Below, piece after piece: positions 1 to 12,448 of a DNA stretch of 64,000 bases. Position 1 is the first letter of the stretch, and every line of letters begins with the position of its first letter. Position numbers and translations under genes: made by a program. The notes beneath the pieces are model-generated. The model was not told the DNA's origin. It worked only from the letters and a program-made list of their open reading frames with translations, and made no database searches. Source of the DNA: Agaricus subrufescens (lineage: Eukaryota; Basidiomycota; Agaricomycetes; Agaricales; Agaricaceae); NCBI GenBank assembly GCA_029945375.1, contig CM057059.1:930001-994000 (forward strand), given 5' to 3'.

Positions 1-231
1 GCCTTTCTGGACGCCCTCCGCCCGCCCTCCGATCTCCCCCCCTCCCCGCAGGACCACTCCCGCCTCGGCGAGCTTCTCCTCCAGTCGCTCCTCCGTCTCG
101 ATGCAATCGCCCCGGAGCGCGACTGGCCCACAGCCCGTGCAGAGCGCAAGGCCGCCGTCCGCGAGGTCCAAGAGCTCCTCGACTCCGTAGACTCGGCCTG
201 GGCCGCCTATTCAAACCCCCCTCCGCCATAG
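1..231 (+). CDS. BAG-domain co-chaperone, C-terminal part (cut by window edge)
   Basis: The frame is open from base 1 to a TAG at 229-231, so only the last 76 residues are visible. They contain a helix with the pattern LLLQSLLRLDAI, then RAERKAAVREVQELLDSVD, the signature of the last two helices of a BAG domain. BAG domains bind the ATPase domain of Hsp70 and promote nucleotide release. The tail after the domain is short and proline-rich. The gene is convergent with the RING-finger gene on the other strand, with 48 bp between the two stop codons. Which BAG protein this is cannot be decided without the missing N-terminus (a ubiquitin-like domain would point to a BAG1/Snl1 type). Confidence 0.72.
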   Translation, partial: AFLDALRPPSDLPPSPQDHSRLGELLLQSLLRLDAIAPERDWPTARAERKAAVREVQELLDSVDSAWAAYSNPPPP

Positions 232-279
232 AAACTACACTGTATTCACATACTGTCCGCTAATATAAACCACAACGCC

Positions 280-2031
280 CTACAGTTTCGTGATATTCGG
301 GGGCCCTCCATAAGAATACATCCGCGGTCCAGACGTGTTCTGTCCCCCAAAATTCATCCCAACACCCATCCATGCACTTGTCGAACCTACCCCGTCCTCC
401 CGCCCCGTAATCTGCGCATTTCTCTCCATCATCATCGCATGTATCTAAATTTCCATCAGCCTACCGATCAGCTAATCAGAGCGCATACTTACCTGCATCC
501 TCAGCCCATGGACCGCCGCCCGCATAGAGACAACCTCTTCTCCCAGCCTCAAGCTTTCATTAGCCAACGCAATCTCACTTCGTCTCCCTAGCGAGTCGAT
601 CCCCGCCGCAACTCCAACCACGCTCTCCCGTAGCCCCTCCAGTGTCCCGACTAAGTTTGTTCCTAGATCTAGAGGTGCCACTCTCGTCACAGCCCCCGGG
701 TTTATTCGAAGACCGCCGGGTCCTCCTCCTATACTTTGCTGCTGCTGCTGCGTAAGTGTCACATTCTGTGAAAGCAGTCCGCCAAAGTCCCCGATCGTTG
801 GGAAGTATCCGGCGAGTGGATCACTACTAGCTTCATTGATTTCATCCCCACCATTCTCCACTATTTCTCCCGTCAAAGACATTGTCCGCCCGTGCCCTGA
901 ACCCTGTACATGTGTGTGCATCACTCTCGGCTGCACAGTACTCGAGGCATTAGAGCTGCCCTCATCCGGCGCGTCCTGTAGAGTGTTAGTATTCCCATTT
1001 GTAGCTTCCGCAATTACTTCTCCTCCTTCTGTTCGAAGCGAGGCCCGGTGTCGCGTGGAATATGTTGGGCGTGCTCCGATGCTGTGTGTTGGTGTACGGT
1101 ACCAGGGACCTAAAGCACTTTTGACAGCATGCATCTCTTTCTTCATCACCTGCATAGCACCTTCAAGCGTTTCTACCCGATGTCGCAAAAGCATGTTCTG
1201 CTCCATTAACAGTTCCACCACTTTATTCTGTTGACAGTCAACTTGTGGCGTCGAACATGAAGATTGCTGTTCTCCCGTTTGAGGTTCTGTAGATTCAACC
1301 TACATTCCATGTCATGAGCCACTCTTCAATGATGAAATCAACTAAATCACGCACACTTCCTTGCTTCGTGTCCTTGTCCACTTCCTTACCATGCTTCTCC
1401 CTTCGATGTTCTTCTAATTGACTCCTCGCCACTATTACCCCACACTCTGGCTCACTACATTCCACCTGTCCATATACACATTCGTCCCTGAGATGAATGG
1501 CCAACAGCTGCCTTTGACAAACGTGTTGACATCCCGATGACTTGTGAACACATTCAACCACGAGTTCTTCCACAAGCTGCCCATAAGATAATTATAGACA
1601 CAATGAATGAATGACTTTTAACATATGCACACCACTTACAGTTCGGATGATAGGATCCGAGGGTACGAGATCCCTCTCAGATAGCGGTGAACGATCAATA
1701 GGACACAACGGGGCGTGATTTAATGCACGGAGAATGCATTCTTTACAGAATGTGTGTGTGCATGTGAGCGTCGTCGTTGGTTCTGTAAATGGCGTCCTGT
1801 TATCCCAAACCCCCAAGTCAGCTTGACAGCAGCAAGGGAGATGTTTGAAACACTCCTGTATGGTCAAACCACTCACCGGCAGATACAACAAACCTAAGAA
1901 TTGAGATAATTCAATGAGTTATACGGTGAATGAGCGGCCATTGGTGTCAGAGTCACAGCCCAAATGTCGCAGCTTCACAGTCTACTCACAAGGTTGGAAT
2001 TTGGGGGGTCAACATAAGTATAGAGCGACAT
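280..2031 (-). CDS. RING finger / TRAF-type zinc finger protein, probable E3 ubiquitin ligase
   Basis: Six exons read cleanly in frame: 2031-1990, 1893-1877, 1796-1640, 1576-1304, 1227-493 and 444-280, giving about 462 residues. Residues 15-57 form a C3HC4 RING (VCCICR, then CTHTFCKECI, then CPIDRS). It is followed by a TRAF-like zinc-finger region with spaced Cys/His (VECVHKSSGCQHVC, then ECSEPECG and H..H). A heptad-rich segment (VVELLMEQNMLLRHRVETLE) begins a coiled coil, and the C-terminal third is low complexity. Known families with this order are TRAF-like E3 ligases; substrate unknown. The start gives MSLYTYVDPP just before the RING. The first RING Cys pair is encoded on a 17-nt micro-exon. 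Confidence 0.85.
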
Positions 2032-2940
2032 TATTTCACTAGCTGCCGTATGTAGTAAAGTAGGTGAGACGTAGTTGGCAAGTGTTGCAAGAGCAGAGGT
2101 CGAGTCGTTGACTCGGGCGGATACGAGGTTGGACCTGAGAGCGTTGGGGTAGGCGGCGGTGAGACTGCGTGATCCATGATTAGATAAATAAGCACCTCAG
2201 GCTCACAGTGATGCGCCAACAATACACCCAAGGTCTCACCTTGCCACATTGCACGCTCAACCCTACAACTCTTTAGAAAACATACACCTCATGGGACTCA
2301 TTCAAGATCTTAGGCGTCTATTTCATACACGAGCCACATCATTCATCTGAACCCTCAACATCCCTTGCAAGCCACAACAACTGATGGAATGACGAACCAA
2401 TGACGCTTATACCCTACTTTACCCGCCTCTACCTCCACAGCATTCATAACTAGAGCCACCATCTCGGCCGCACCGACCACACAGAAGCCATTCTCATTCG
2501 CTCTTAAAAATAACAAAACGCCGATACATTTTAGAGTGAGCACTTCGATTTAACTCTTGCTTGGGCCCTCACAGAGTAGATATTTTTGGCCGTCCCACGT
2601 AGCCGCCACCTCTAGATGAGGGTCCAGCGAGGGAGAGCGGGAGCGATTTCTCCTTCCGCATAGTGCCACAACTCCAGCAGATCCTGAATACAGGGCTTTG
2701 ACAACCTAATTCCAACAAGGATATCTTCCAAATATGAGGTACGTCGTCGTCCCTGCGACGACCACATACATTCTCCATCGTCAACCTATAATTAACCTTA
2801 TCATTGGTAGATACTCTGGTCCTTCATTAGAACATCGAAGTGTGGCTCTGGGTGGATCTGGTAGGGTATAAGAGCTTTGCTGGCAAGCCTCGTCTCTACA
2901 CTCGAACGTTCAAACCCAATCCAGCTGTACACGCAACAAC
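2032..2940. other. Intergenic region between divergent genes
   Basis: About 900 bp separate the RING-protein start (minus strand) from the aldo/keto reductase start (plus strand). Short minus-strand open frames at 2569-2784, 2355-2543 and 2031-2249 resemble no known family and do not join into a sensible protein, so I read the interval as a shared promoter region. A TATA-like element lies near its right end. Confidence 0.5.
2867..2874 (+). promoter_or_regulatory. TATA-like box upstream of the aldo/keto reductase gene
   Basis: The sequence TATAAGAG lies 67-74 bp upstream of the ATG at 2941 and is followed by a C-rich stretch with ACACTCG, typical of a fungal core promoter. The position fits a transcription start about 30 bp downstream and a 5' leader of about 40 nt. 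Inferred from position only. Confidence 0.45.
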
Positions 2941-4245
2941 ATGTCTTCATTAACCTTAAAGTCTACTCTCACCTTGTCAGATGGTAAGGCACACTCCCAT
3001 GTCCATCTACCTCGAATATGCCATTGTCATGACATTTTTTGACACCGCTTCTATCACAGGTGAAAAACTCCCCGTAATGGGATTTGGTGCCTTAGGTCAG
3101 GGAGACGCCAAAACTGCCATTGTTGAAGCTTTGAAGGTCGGGTACAGGTCCGTGTGTCTGTGTATTAGGGTCTCTACCGATCAGGTGTATTATTGACACT
3201 GTCAATTACTAGACAAATTGATGGTGCTCAGATGTATGAGAATGAAGACCAATGCGGTGCTGCCATTCGTGAATCTGGTATTCCGAGGTCCGAGATATTC
3301 GCCAGTAAGCAATACATCTCAAGTTTTTTTTTCTTTTTGAAAAATGACTTTTGAAGCTTCGAAAATTGCTTCTAAACACCGGGGTCATGGATATGATAAT
3401 GTGACCCAAGGCATAGCAGAATCACTCGCCAAGTGGGGTCTGGGTGAGTAAACCAATGAGTGATTTTACCCGTTCAGAACACGAATTGACGACACTCACA
3501 AGATTACCTTGACCTCTTCCTTATCCACGATCCTCTTGTTAAAGACAAACGTCTTGAATCATACAAGGCAGTTCTTGACGCTAAGAAAGCTGGCAAAGTG
3601 AAATCTGCTGGTGTTTCTAACTAGTAAGCTTCGAATGCTGGTATCCTACTTATATCTCACCTTTCTTTTGTTTAAAAATAACAGTGGTGTAAAACATTTG
3701 GAAGAAATCAAACAAGCAGGCTATCCCTTACCTGTTGTAAATCAAATCGAGGTAAGCTATAAATCGTTCTCAAAATAGTACGGTACATTGATTTGATATG
3801 ACTCTCAAGCTCCACCCTTTCCTCCAACAACGCGAAATCGCCAGTTACTGTAAAGCAAATGGTATCATTATCCAAGCTTATTGTCCCATTATCCGGGGCG
3901 AATCTCACCCTGATATCGACGCTATCGCCAAAAAGGTTTGCATATCCATTCTATATTTCCTTTTTTTTCTGATTCTCTCCATTCTGTACTAGTATAACAA
4001 AGAGCCTGCCCAAGTTTTGATTAGGTGGTCGATTCAGAAAGGGTATGTATCGAGATTAAATATATGTTACATTATACTAAGTCAAAAATTTCAGTTATGT
4101 CCCACTACCGAAGAGTGGTACACCCTCACGGATCCACTCGAACACTAATGTTTTTGACTTTGCGTTGACTGAGGAGGATATTGCTGCTATAGATAAATTG
4201 GAGCAGGGGAAAGCTTGTAGCTGGAATCCTGTCAATGTTGATTGA
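2941..4245 (+). CDS. Aldo/keto reductase
   Basis: About 285 residues in nine exons; the first intron is 2984-3059 and the start ATG follows a TATA-like box. The exons join to an AKR (beta/alpha)8-barrel: [20 protein letters not shown] near the N-terminus, IDGAQMYEN with the catalytic Asp and Tyr, the catalytic Lys in [11 protein letters not shown], the His in DLFLIHDPL, and the cofactor-binding end IRWSIQKG then [14 protein letters not shown], diagnostic of NADP(H) use. All four tetrad positions (D, Y, K, H) are present, so the enzyme should be active; substrate unknown, probably carbonyls. The barrel strand SAGVSNY is intact. No secretion signal is seen. The small catalytic changes around the Lys and His sites (SKHRG, IHDP) suggest a fungal AKR clade distinct from xylose reductases. 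Confidence 0.9.
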
Positions 4246-4723
4246 ATAGATCTTTTCTGTTTTTTAGAATATTGTATTGCTGTACTGTATCGAATGTATA
4301 CCTTGTCTTAGACTCCCGCGTTGCTTTTCCTTTAGATGTCGTTTTCGGTCGAGCAGCGCCATTCAGGAAAGAGCGGGAGACGGTGTAAAGAGGCGTCTCA
4401 TCTTCTCGACAGAAAAGCGGAGAGTGAGGCAGATAATTGGTACGATTAGAGAAATAAAATGCGGTATACATATAAACAGAGGGTGGCATGTGTTGTAAAT
4501 TAGTCCCTTTTCCTTCAAGACTATCCTCGTACCTGTTCAGCGTGCATGAAGGTTGTCCTTACTGCGATCGCTCCGGTACTCGCGACGTTCAGGATGCCAA
4601 ACAGAGACAAATATTGTACGCAACCCTAATTCAGATCTCGAGGCTCTTAAGATCTCGTTGTTCAAAAGCAAACCGAATTTCTTATTGACCAACTTTGACG
4701 ACTAATATCTATACCCCCTTATC
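4246..4723. other. Intergenic region
   Basis: About 480 bp between the stop of the aldo/keto reductase and the ARPC5 start, both on the plus strand. It must hold the terminator of the first and the promoter of the second. Overlapping short open frames on both strands resemble nothing known. No TATA box or repeat stands out. Confidence 0.5.
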
Positions 4724-5451
4724 ATGGAAACCGCGTTCCGCAAAATCGATATTGACAAATATGACGAGGAAGTGTTGAATGACGAGGATCTCTACGATGC
4801 CGATCCTAGAGATCCTGACTTGGTCTTGGAAGAGGCGAAGCAGAGACAAATTGCCGTCAGGAGTTCATTGGCAAAGTAGGTCTTTCTGATCTGTCTGAGC
4901 CGCCCTGCTACCCCGACTTCCTCTCTTGTGAACGCGTAATATTGAGAACGTATCTCGTCATTCAGGAACGATACAGCCGGGGCCCTAGCCGTGATTCTAG
5001 ACAGCCCTCCTTACGGGCCGAACGTAGAACAAGCCAAAGTATGTACATCTCAAAAGATACCTCAAAATAAAGCCTCAACTTTTCATAAACGTTCGCTTTC
5101 AAAAGGAAATCACCTTATCTACCCTTCTCACCATTCTCAACTCTACCAAAACGACCGAAATCACACCAGTGATCAAATCTTTATCTCAAGATGCTCAAGA
5201 CACATTGATGAAATATATCTATAAGGGTATGGCAATGCCTGGATGGGGCGACATCAGTGCGAGTGTGTTACTTGGTTGGCATGAGAAGGTGGGTGTGTCT
5301 TTGGGGTTATGCTTTCAAAGACAATTGAACAAAAATCTGACTATTTGATTGCTCTTCTGTGCAATGGTTCTGATTTTTGGATTTGTAGCTTACCGAGGTT
5401 ACCGGAGTTGGCAGTATCGTGCGTGCGATGACAGACCGTAGAATTGTATAA
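4724..5451 (+). CDS. ARC15: Arp2/3 complex subunit 5 (ARPC5, p16)
   Basis: Four exons give 156 residues, the usual size of this subunit. The N-terminus FRKIDIDKYDEEVLNDEDLY, the block ALAVILDSPPYGPNVEQAK, the block LSQDAQDTLMKYIYKGM and the end SVLLGWHEKLTEVTGVG are all strongly characteristic of ARPC5. The protein is the smallest structural subunit of the seven-member Arp2/3 complex, which nucleates branched actin filaments at endocytic patches. Introns interrupt after SLAK, after VEQAK and after WHEK. The start is the first ATG and gives METAFRKID, matching the family. ARC15 is the yeast name. Confidence 0.93.
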
Positions 5452-8438
5452 TAGATGGACAAGTTTGATCTTGGCCGCGTGTTACATCTTACGAACGGAG
5501 ACTGAAAGTTTAATATTCGTGACTCGGTCTGGACGGCCATCCCTTGTGTCCTGAGACCGCGTGTCGTGAGAGTGGTTTCCAACGAGAAATGACGGAGCTT
5601 GACTCAAGTTTGAAAAGTGCCTAGAATTGGAAGTAGAAATCATGATCCGTACATCGCCCTCTTCTGCTCAAATGCCAGACCAGACAGCGGTACTTGTAAA
5701 TCCTTCATTATGGCTGATGTCAGGCACCCCGAGTGATTGTAGTCTCCTGGAAAACCTTGGCAGGTTGAATCCCAATGGATTCAGTGCCAAGGACTTGGCT
5801 GATTTCAAACGGGGGTAGTTATGTTGTCGTTTGGGCATCAGAAAAGTTCCAAGTAATGAGCGCTAGGTCAGCGGGATTTGTTGTTCTGATCCCTTCATTT
5901 TGTTATCGCCAAATGCTAATTACCGTGTGTATGATGAGTAGGAGGCCACCGACTCGTCTCCACTCTCCAATCTCTGGATTTCAATGCGGGTTCAACGACA
6001 TTTCAACTTTCTTTGAACGATACAGGGTATGAGTTATGGCATACGTTAGTAACATGTTTCAGAAATGGAAACTCGTTACGAGAGCGAAGTTCACCTCATT
6101 AACGCAGGTCAGGCGCGAGCGGGCGAGCTGGGTATCTCGATTGTCGTTATCCCATTTCGCCTTCGGTCAATTTGCTCGGGGCCCTGTAAATTCCATACCA
6201 ACGTGAGGATGAACAACGGCGGACATCATATATGAACTTAAAATATCAGGACCTCCGATTTTGGAGATGATGCCGTACATGCTAACCTCGTGGGCATCGG
6301 ACAAGGTTTCTTTCTAGAAGTTTAGGTTAGATTTTTACTTTCACCGGACTATGTTGTTCGGGCCGACAGAGCGGCTATTTGAGCATAATCTGACAATGGC
6401 TGTGAAGCTTAATAAAGGGCAGTTACTTTACATAGGGTTTGCGTAACACGTCGCATAAGCTTAATCAAATGAGGTGCAAAGATAAATGCATCATTCCAAA
6501 GTACCCACCTCTACTGTATAAAAAATACGGTACCACGAGTGTCGCCCCCAAAATAAAATGAGGGTACATTGGATCTGGTGTTTTATTGGTCAGTCTCGGA
6601 AGCGAACTCACTCCGAAGGCTGACATTAGAGCTTCTAGTGGCTGCTTGCCAGGAAGTATGTAGATGTCTAATCAACGTTCCCCACCTAGGGAAAAGGGCA
6701 GCCACGAATTGTCACGAATAAAGGAGTTGTGTATCGTGATTAACCGTAACCATATCACTTACATTAATCTTGCACCATTTTGGCCAACGCGGTCTGCTGA
6801 TCGACGGAGGCGGGAAAACTTGGAAGCGTGTTTCTGGGAAAAGAACGTGTCAGAGGATTGGGCTCAATCAAAAATACTGGGGAAGAATCCTAACGTGCAT
6901 CTAGATGGATTTTCCATGAGATTTGCTCAAGAGCAAGAATCCAGGTTCCTGCAATTTCGATTAGAAAAAGGAAAGATAGGCGCATCGGATATTCAGGTAT
7001 CGGGGATTTTAATAAGTTAGAGTCCCGGCTGTGCATTTCGAAACACCAAAAATCGGATGTAATCTGGCCGAATTCCGTACGTTGTTGATCTAAACGATTA
7101 TGCTACAGCCATGCGATTATAGCAAACGTGTTTAAAGCGCATTTTGCAAGCAGATAACGCCCGTTAATGAACATAAGGAGCTGCGAGATAACGCAGGTGG
7201 GATGTCAAATAGCGTCATTAAGGGATGATGCCCACCAAAACTATTCTCCCTGTCAGCAGGCGCCTGAACAGTAGATCCGCACCATCGTAGGAATGTGAAC
7301 AAGAACGGAGGGGCACGCGTATACAGAAGCACGAGATCGGAGAAGACAAGTTCCATTTCCCATGCCCGTTCTGCTCCAATTTATTTACCTTTTAAGCGTC
7401 CGAGTTCTTGTCTTCTTGATTAGAATCTGGGAACATACATGTCAACTTGCGTGCAATCTCACAAGGTGAAAATCAAACACAGCGGATTTGCCGCAGCAAA
7501 GGCTCGCCTGCCTGGATTCGATGGGAAATTCCGGGCATCGTAGAAAAAAAGTCCGATTCGTAGACACCCCAGAACGATTTACTCCGTGTCGTTGAGATTC
7601 ACGTCGGACAACCAAATGTAGACATTGTAGTGAGTAGAATCGGGGAAAAGGGAACATGGAAGTTAGGACTGCCCTGAGACGGAGGTACGCTGGAGAGCTG
7701 AGCAGTGGAAATACTTGCAGCAAAGGCTTTAAAACACCAAAGCAAAGGGTAGCAGTAGCTACTGTTTCTCGGGTGTGACTTTACAAGCATTTCGAGAACA
7801 AAAGCCATGGAAACTTGTGAGAACGTAATGCTCGTCGAGATCGAGCGTCCATCCGTAGCTGAACCTTTTGGCCCGTGAGAACTTTATTATTGTTTTTGAA
7901 TCGTCATTCGCTAGCTCATCGCTTCTTCGACGCGTGTTGATATTGCCTGCGGAAGCTAGTATTCGATTACTACGAAAACGGGCTTGTGAGCACTCGTCCT
8001 TTTCTGTGGCCGGTGAACTATGTAACAGGTTCCTGTTTCCACATTGGTTCCTCGGTAAACAGGCGTGCTGTATGTGAGGACAAAGCAGGACCGAGGATGC
8101 AGGACTTCGCCGTGGCATTCGCCCTATCCGTCAATATACTATCCAGGCTTTCTTCGTAATGTCTTTCCAGGTTCGGTTTCTGTCTCTCGTCAGTCATCAT
8201 CCCTTTTATCCGGCTTTCCGTGACGCTGCAACTGCGACCGCCGCCCCTTCCTGTGCATTGGGTTAGTATGAGGGCCTGCTTGTGATATAAGTTGCATGGG
8301 GCTTTGGATGAACCTAGTAGATGATCTTACTTTAGCCATCATATTGCATTGATCAGATAAGCAATGACTCGATCACCATCATAGGTTACAATACAAAACT
8401 TGTCCCTCGCCCTCATTGCACACACAGAAACTCGTAGA
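5452..8438. other. Gene-poor region, no supported gene
   Basis: Nearly 3 kb between ARPC5 and the isoleucyl-tRNA synthetase gene. The longest open frames (6664-7020 plus, 7759-8118 minus) encode about 120 residues without any domain, codon pattern or splice-joinable neighbour that would support a gene. No terminal repeats, transposase or reverse-transcriptase motifs were recognised. It could hold a non-coding transcript or eroded mobile DNA, but the sequence alone does not show this. Confidence 0.45.
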
Positions 8439-11400
8439 ATGTCGTTTCCTCCGCACGACAGTATGTGGAATTGAGATCGTCAACTCTTAACCTACAAATT
8501 TTTCTATAGTTTCCACGCCCTTTGATTTTGCCCGAGAAGAAGAAAAGGTCATTCAGTTCTGGAGGGAGATCGACGCGTTCCAGACAAGTCTCAAGCTTTC
8601 TGAGGGTCGTCCAGAGTTTTCTTTTTACGATGGACCCCCTTTTGCAACTGGAAAGCCTCATTATGGGCACCTCCTCGCAGGCACTATCAAGGTAGATCTT
8701 CCGATCCACAATCAAATCCAATGACTTACAGTCCAACCAGGATATCGTTACTCGCCATGCTCATGTCAGTGGTCACCATGTAACGCGCCGGTTCGGGTGG
8801 GATACACATGGATTACCTGTTGAGCATATAATTGACAAACAACACAATATCACTTGCAAAGAGGACGTGATGCGCATGGGTCTCGATAAGTACAACGCGG
8901 AGTGCCGTTCCATCATCATGCGGTATTCTTCTGAGTGGAGAGACACGGTCGAAAGGATGGGTCGATGGATCGATTTTGACAATGATTACAAGACTTTGAA
9001 TCTATCGTTCATGGAGTCCGTATGGTGGGCATTCTCGGAGCTGTTCAAGAAAGATCTTGTATATCGTGGTCAAAGAGTTATGCCTTATTCCACTGGCTGC
9101 ACGACACCATTATCCAACTTCGAGGCCGGGCAGGATTACCGTGATGTCAATGATCCTGCTGGTATGTGACTCATCTGTCCCTATCAAGCGCCATCGTCTT
9201 ATCCTGTACCCAAGTCACCGTTTCGTTCCCTCTTGTAGACGACCCGACCACTTCGTTACTCGCTTGGACGACTACTCCATGGACACTTCCTTCGAATCTT
9301 GCACTTTGTGTGCACCCTGATTTTACTTATATCAGAATTCACGACGAAGAACGCAATCAGAATTTTATTCTATACGAGGGTCTATTAAAAACATTGTATA
9401 AGGATCCAAAAAAGGCAAAGTTTAAAAAACTTGGTCAATTCCAGGGCGCGGATATGAAAGGTTGGCGGTATGTTCCCTTATTTGAATACTTCACGGAGCA
9501 AGTAAGTCTTCTCTTCGGTGAAAAAAAAAGAAAATGTTTACGAGTTACTTACAGTATGAAGACAAAGCCTTCCGAGTAATTGTTGACACTTATGTTACTG
9601 ACTCTGATGGCACTGGTATTGTCCACCAAGCACCCGCCTTTGGTGAGGACGATCACCGTATCTCTATCTCGCATGGTATCTTGCAAGCAGACGAAATGCC
9701 ACCTTGCCCTATCGATGACAGGGGGCATTTCACATCTCAGGTTCCCGACTTTGCTGGCTTACATGTCAAAGTAGGTTTTACAGCTCCGTACCAGGTCTGA
9801 GTGGTTTAAAATTTCCAATCCACAGGCAGCAGATGGGCCCATTCAAAAAATGCTCAAAGCAAAAGGTCGGTTGATTGTTCAATCTACCCTAAATCACAGT
9901 TACCCATTCTGCTGGCGGTATGACCATGTCTTTCAAATACCCATGAATTAATTCTAACGACTGCGTAGTTCTCATACACCGCTCATCTATCGTGCTATTC
10001 CATCGTGGTTCGTCAAGGTAACCCCTATTGTGGATGAACTCGTCGCCAACAATGAGGCCACGCGATGGTTTGTGCATCAACTCCTTGATCCTCGGTGCCT
10101 ATTCTAAAATCTCCTTAGGGTGCCACAACACGTTGGCGACAACCGGTTTGGAAATTGGTTGGCTAATGCTAGGGACTGGAATGTTTCCCGTAATCGATAC
10201 TGGGGTACACCCATCCCTTTGTGGGTTAGCGAAGATTATGAAGAGGTGCGACGTCATACTCTCTAACGCGATAAGGTATCTCAATAATGAGAGGCAGATT
10301 GTTGCTGTTGGTTCTGTTGCTGAGCTTGAGCGCCTTTCGGGAGTAAAGGGAATCACAGATATCCACCGAGAAAAAATCGACCACATCACTATCCCTTCGC
10401 AGCGGGGCAAGGGCCAATTGAAACGTGTAGAAGAAGTATTTGATTGCTGGTTCGAGTCTGGAAGGTGAGAGCTGACATCTATGAGACGTGGCATGACTCA
10501 TGTTCCCAAAAGTATGCCATATGCTCAGCTACATTATCCTTTCGAAAACAAGGAGTTGTTCGAGAAGTCACATCCTGCCGACTTTGTATCAGAAGGTATT
10601 GATCAAACGCGTGGTTGGTTCTATACTTTGCTCGTGCTTTCTACACATTTGTTTGGGAGGGCGCCCTGGAAGAACCTCATTGTCACCGGGCTTGTACTGG
10701 CAGCGTGAGTAAACAACCCTCGCGATTGTGCTATTCATTCAACCATTATAGTGATGGCAAAAAAATGAGCAAAAGTCTGAATAACTACCCCGATCCTAAC
10801 CTCATCATTGGGAAGTATGGAGCTGATGCGACTAGGTGTGTATGCACAAATATGATATATATCTTCGATGTTAATAGGTATAGGATGTTCCTTGTCAACT
10901 CGCCCATCGTACGCGGGGACAACCTCCGATTCCGTGAAGAGGGTGTGCGGGAAGTGGTATCGCGGGTCCTGCTTCCCTGGCTCAATTCTTTCCGCTTCTT
11001 CCTGGGGCATGTCGCCTTGCTAAAGAAGACTAGCGGTGTTGATTTCAAATATAATCCTCATGCACCTCTTCCGAACAACGTAATGGACCGCTGGATCCTC
11101 GCTCGTTGCCAATCACTCATTAAACTCGTCCGCGAAGAAATGGCTGCATATCGCTTGTATACTATCATTCCCCGTTTGCTAGACCTTATTGACGAATTGA
11201 CGAACTGGTATATCCGATTTAACCGAAGGAGACTGAAAGGAGAGGACAGTGTCGAAGATACAGTAATGGCGTTGAACACGCTGTTTGAAACTCTCTTCAC
11301 TCTTTGCAGGACTATGGTATGCACCGCAGCCTATATCTCTGTTAGAACGTGTGTTAATCATCATCACAGTCGTCCTACACCCCTTTCCTGACGGAAAACC

Positions 11401-12336
11401 TATATCAGACATTAAGAACATACATTCCTGAGGACCCTGCTGCGGGGGATACACGCTCAGTCCACTTCTTATCCTTCCCTGCAGTTAAGGAAGAATATTT
11501 CGACGAGGTCATTGAGCGGCAGGTGAAACGGATGCAATCCGTTATCGAGCTGACTAGGAATATTCGTGAGAAGAACAACATTTCATTGAAGGTGTGACTC
11601 CAGGGACATAATTTATTGGCAATGGATTGACATTTGTATCAAGGTGCCCCTTAAAGAGCTTTTAATCTTCCATCCTGAAGCCGAATACATCGCCGATATC
11701 AAGCCCCTGCAAAGGTACATTGAATCCGAACTCAATGTCCGTGATATCGTCTTCACATCAGATGAAACACTTTCTGGCGTACGCTACCGTGCGGTAGCGG
11801 ATTGGGCAGTGCTTGGAAAGAAATTGCGCAAGGACCTTGGGAAGGTGAAGAATGCGCTTCCTTCGGTCACCAGCGATGCGGTCAAGGCATACGTTGACAC
11901 AGGAAAAATTGTGGTGAATGGGATCGAGTTGATCGCTGGAGACTTGACCGTTCAACGGTACTTGGAGTTGCCATCCAGCGCTGAGGGACAATATGCCACG
12001 CATACTGATAACGATGTCGTCGTTCGGCTGGATATCCAGATCCATCCAGATCTGCAGGGCGAATGGCTAGCTCGAGAGATGACAAATCGTGTACAGAAAC
12101 TTCGGAAGAAAGCTGGATTACAAGCCACAGATGATGTTGACGTCTATTATAAGCTTGAAGAAGGCAGCGGTGCAGAGTTGGAAGCCGCCATTGGCCAACA
12201 TGACTCGGTTATTCGGAAGACTGTTGGAAATGTGCCTCGAGATATCAAGAACAGAAAGGCAGGAGGTACGGAGTTGATCTCGGAGGAGCAGGAAATTGCA
12301 GATGCCAAGTTTATGTTATACCTCGTGCGCCCTTGA
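8439..12336 (+). CDS. ILS1: Isoleucyl-tRNA synthetase, cytosolic
   Basis: A long multi-exon gene of roughly 1,080 residues, the family's normal length. The N-terminal catalytic fold carries [20 protein letters not shown], holding the class I HIGH-type motif. The editing (CP1) domain is shown by [13 protein letters not shown] and the [15 protein letters not shown] block. The second class I motif is [15 protein letters not shown], with Y.A.ATR after it. An anticodon-binding region follows ([33 protein letters not shown]), then the long eukaryote-type C-terminal extension. The first intron (GTATGT donor) falls after codon 7. There is no obvious mitochondrial targeting peptide (MSFPPHD), so this is the cytosolic enzyme, which charges tRNA-Ile and edits misacylated valine. 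It is convergent with the Snu23 gene, with 112 bp between stops. Confidence 0.96.
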
Positions 12337-12448
12337 ATACAAGAAGAATTGGGGAAGCAAACTATGTTGTATTAGAACAACTGATGAATATACTGCGGTC
12401 ATGATTATCATACGGAAGGACTGACATTTTGGAGGTGGAATCAACTGG

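Noticed and set aside
2031..2784. Minus-strand frames upstream of the RING gene as extra 5' coding exons
   Set aside because: No frame-keeping splice to MSLYTYVDPP was found, and the RING gene has a good start of its own.
6664..7020. 118-codon plus-strand open frame in the 5.5-8.4 kb region
   Set aside because: No domain, no splice-joinable neighbours, no promoter context, and a composition without coding bias.
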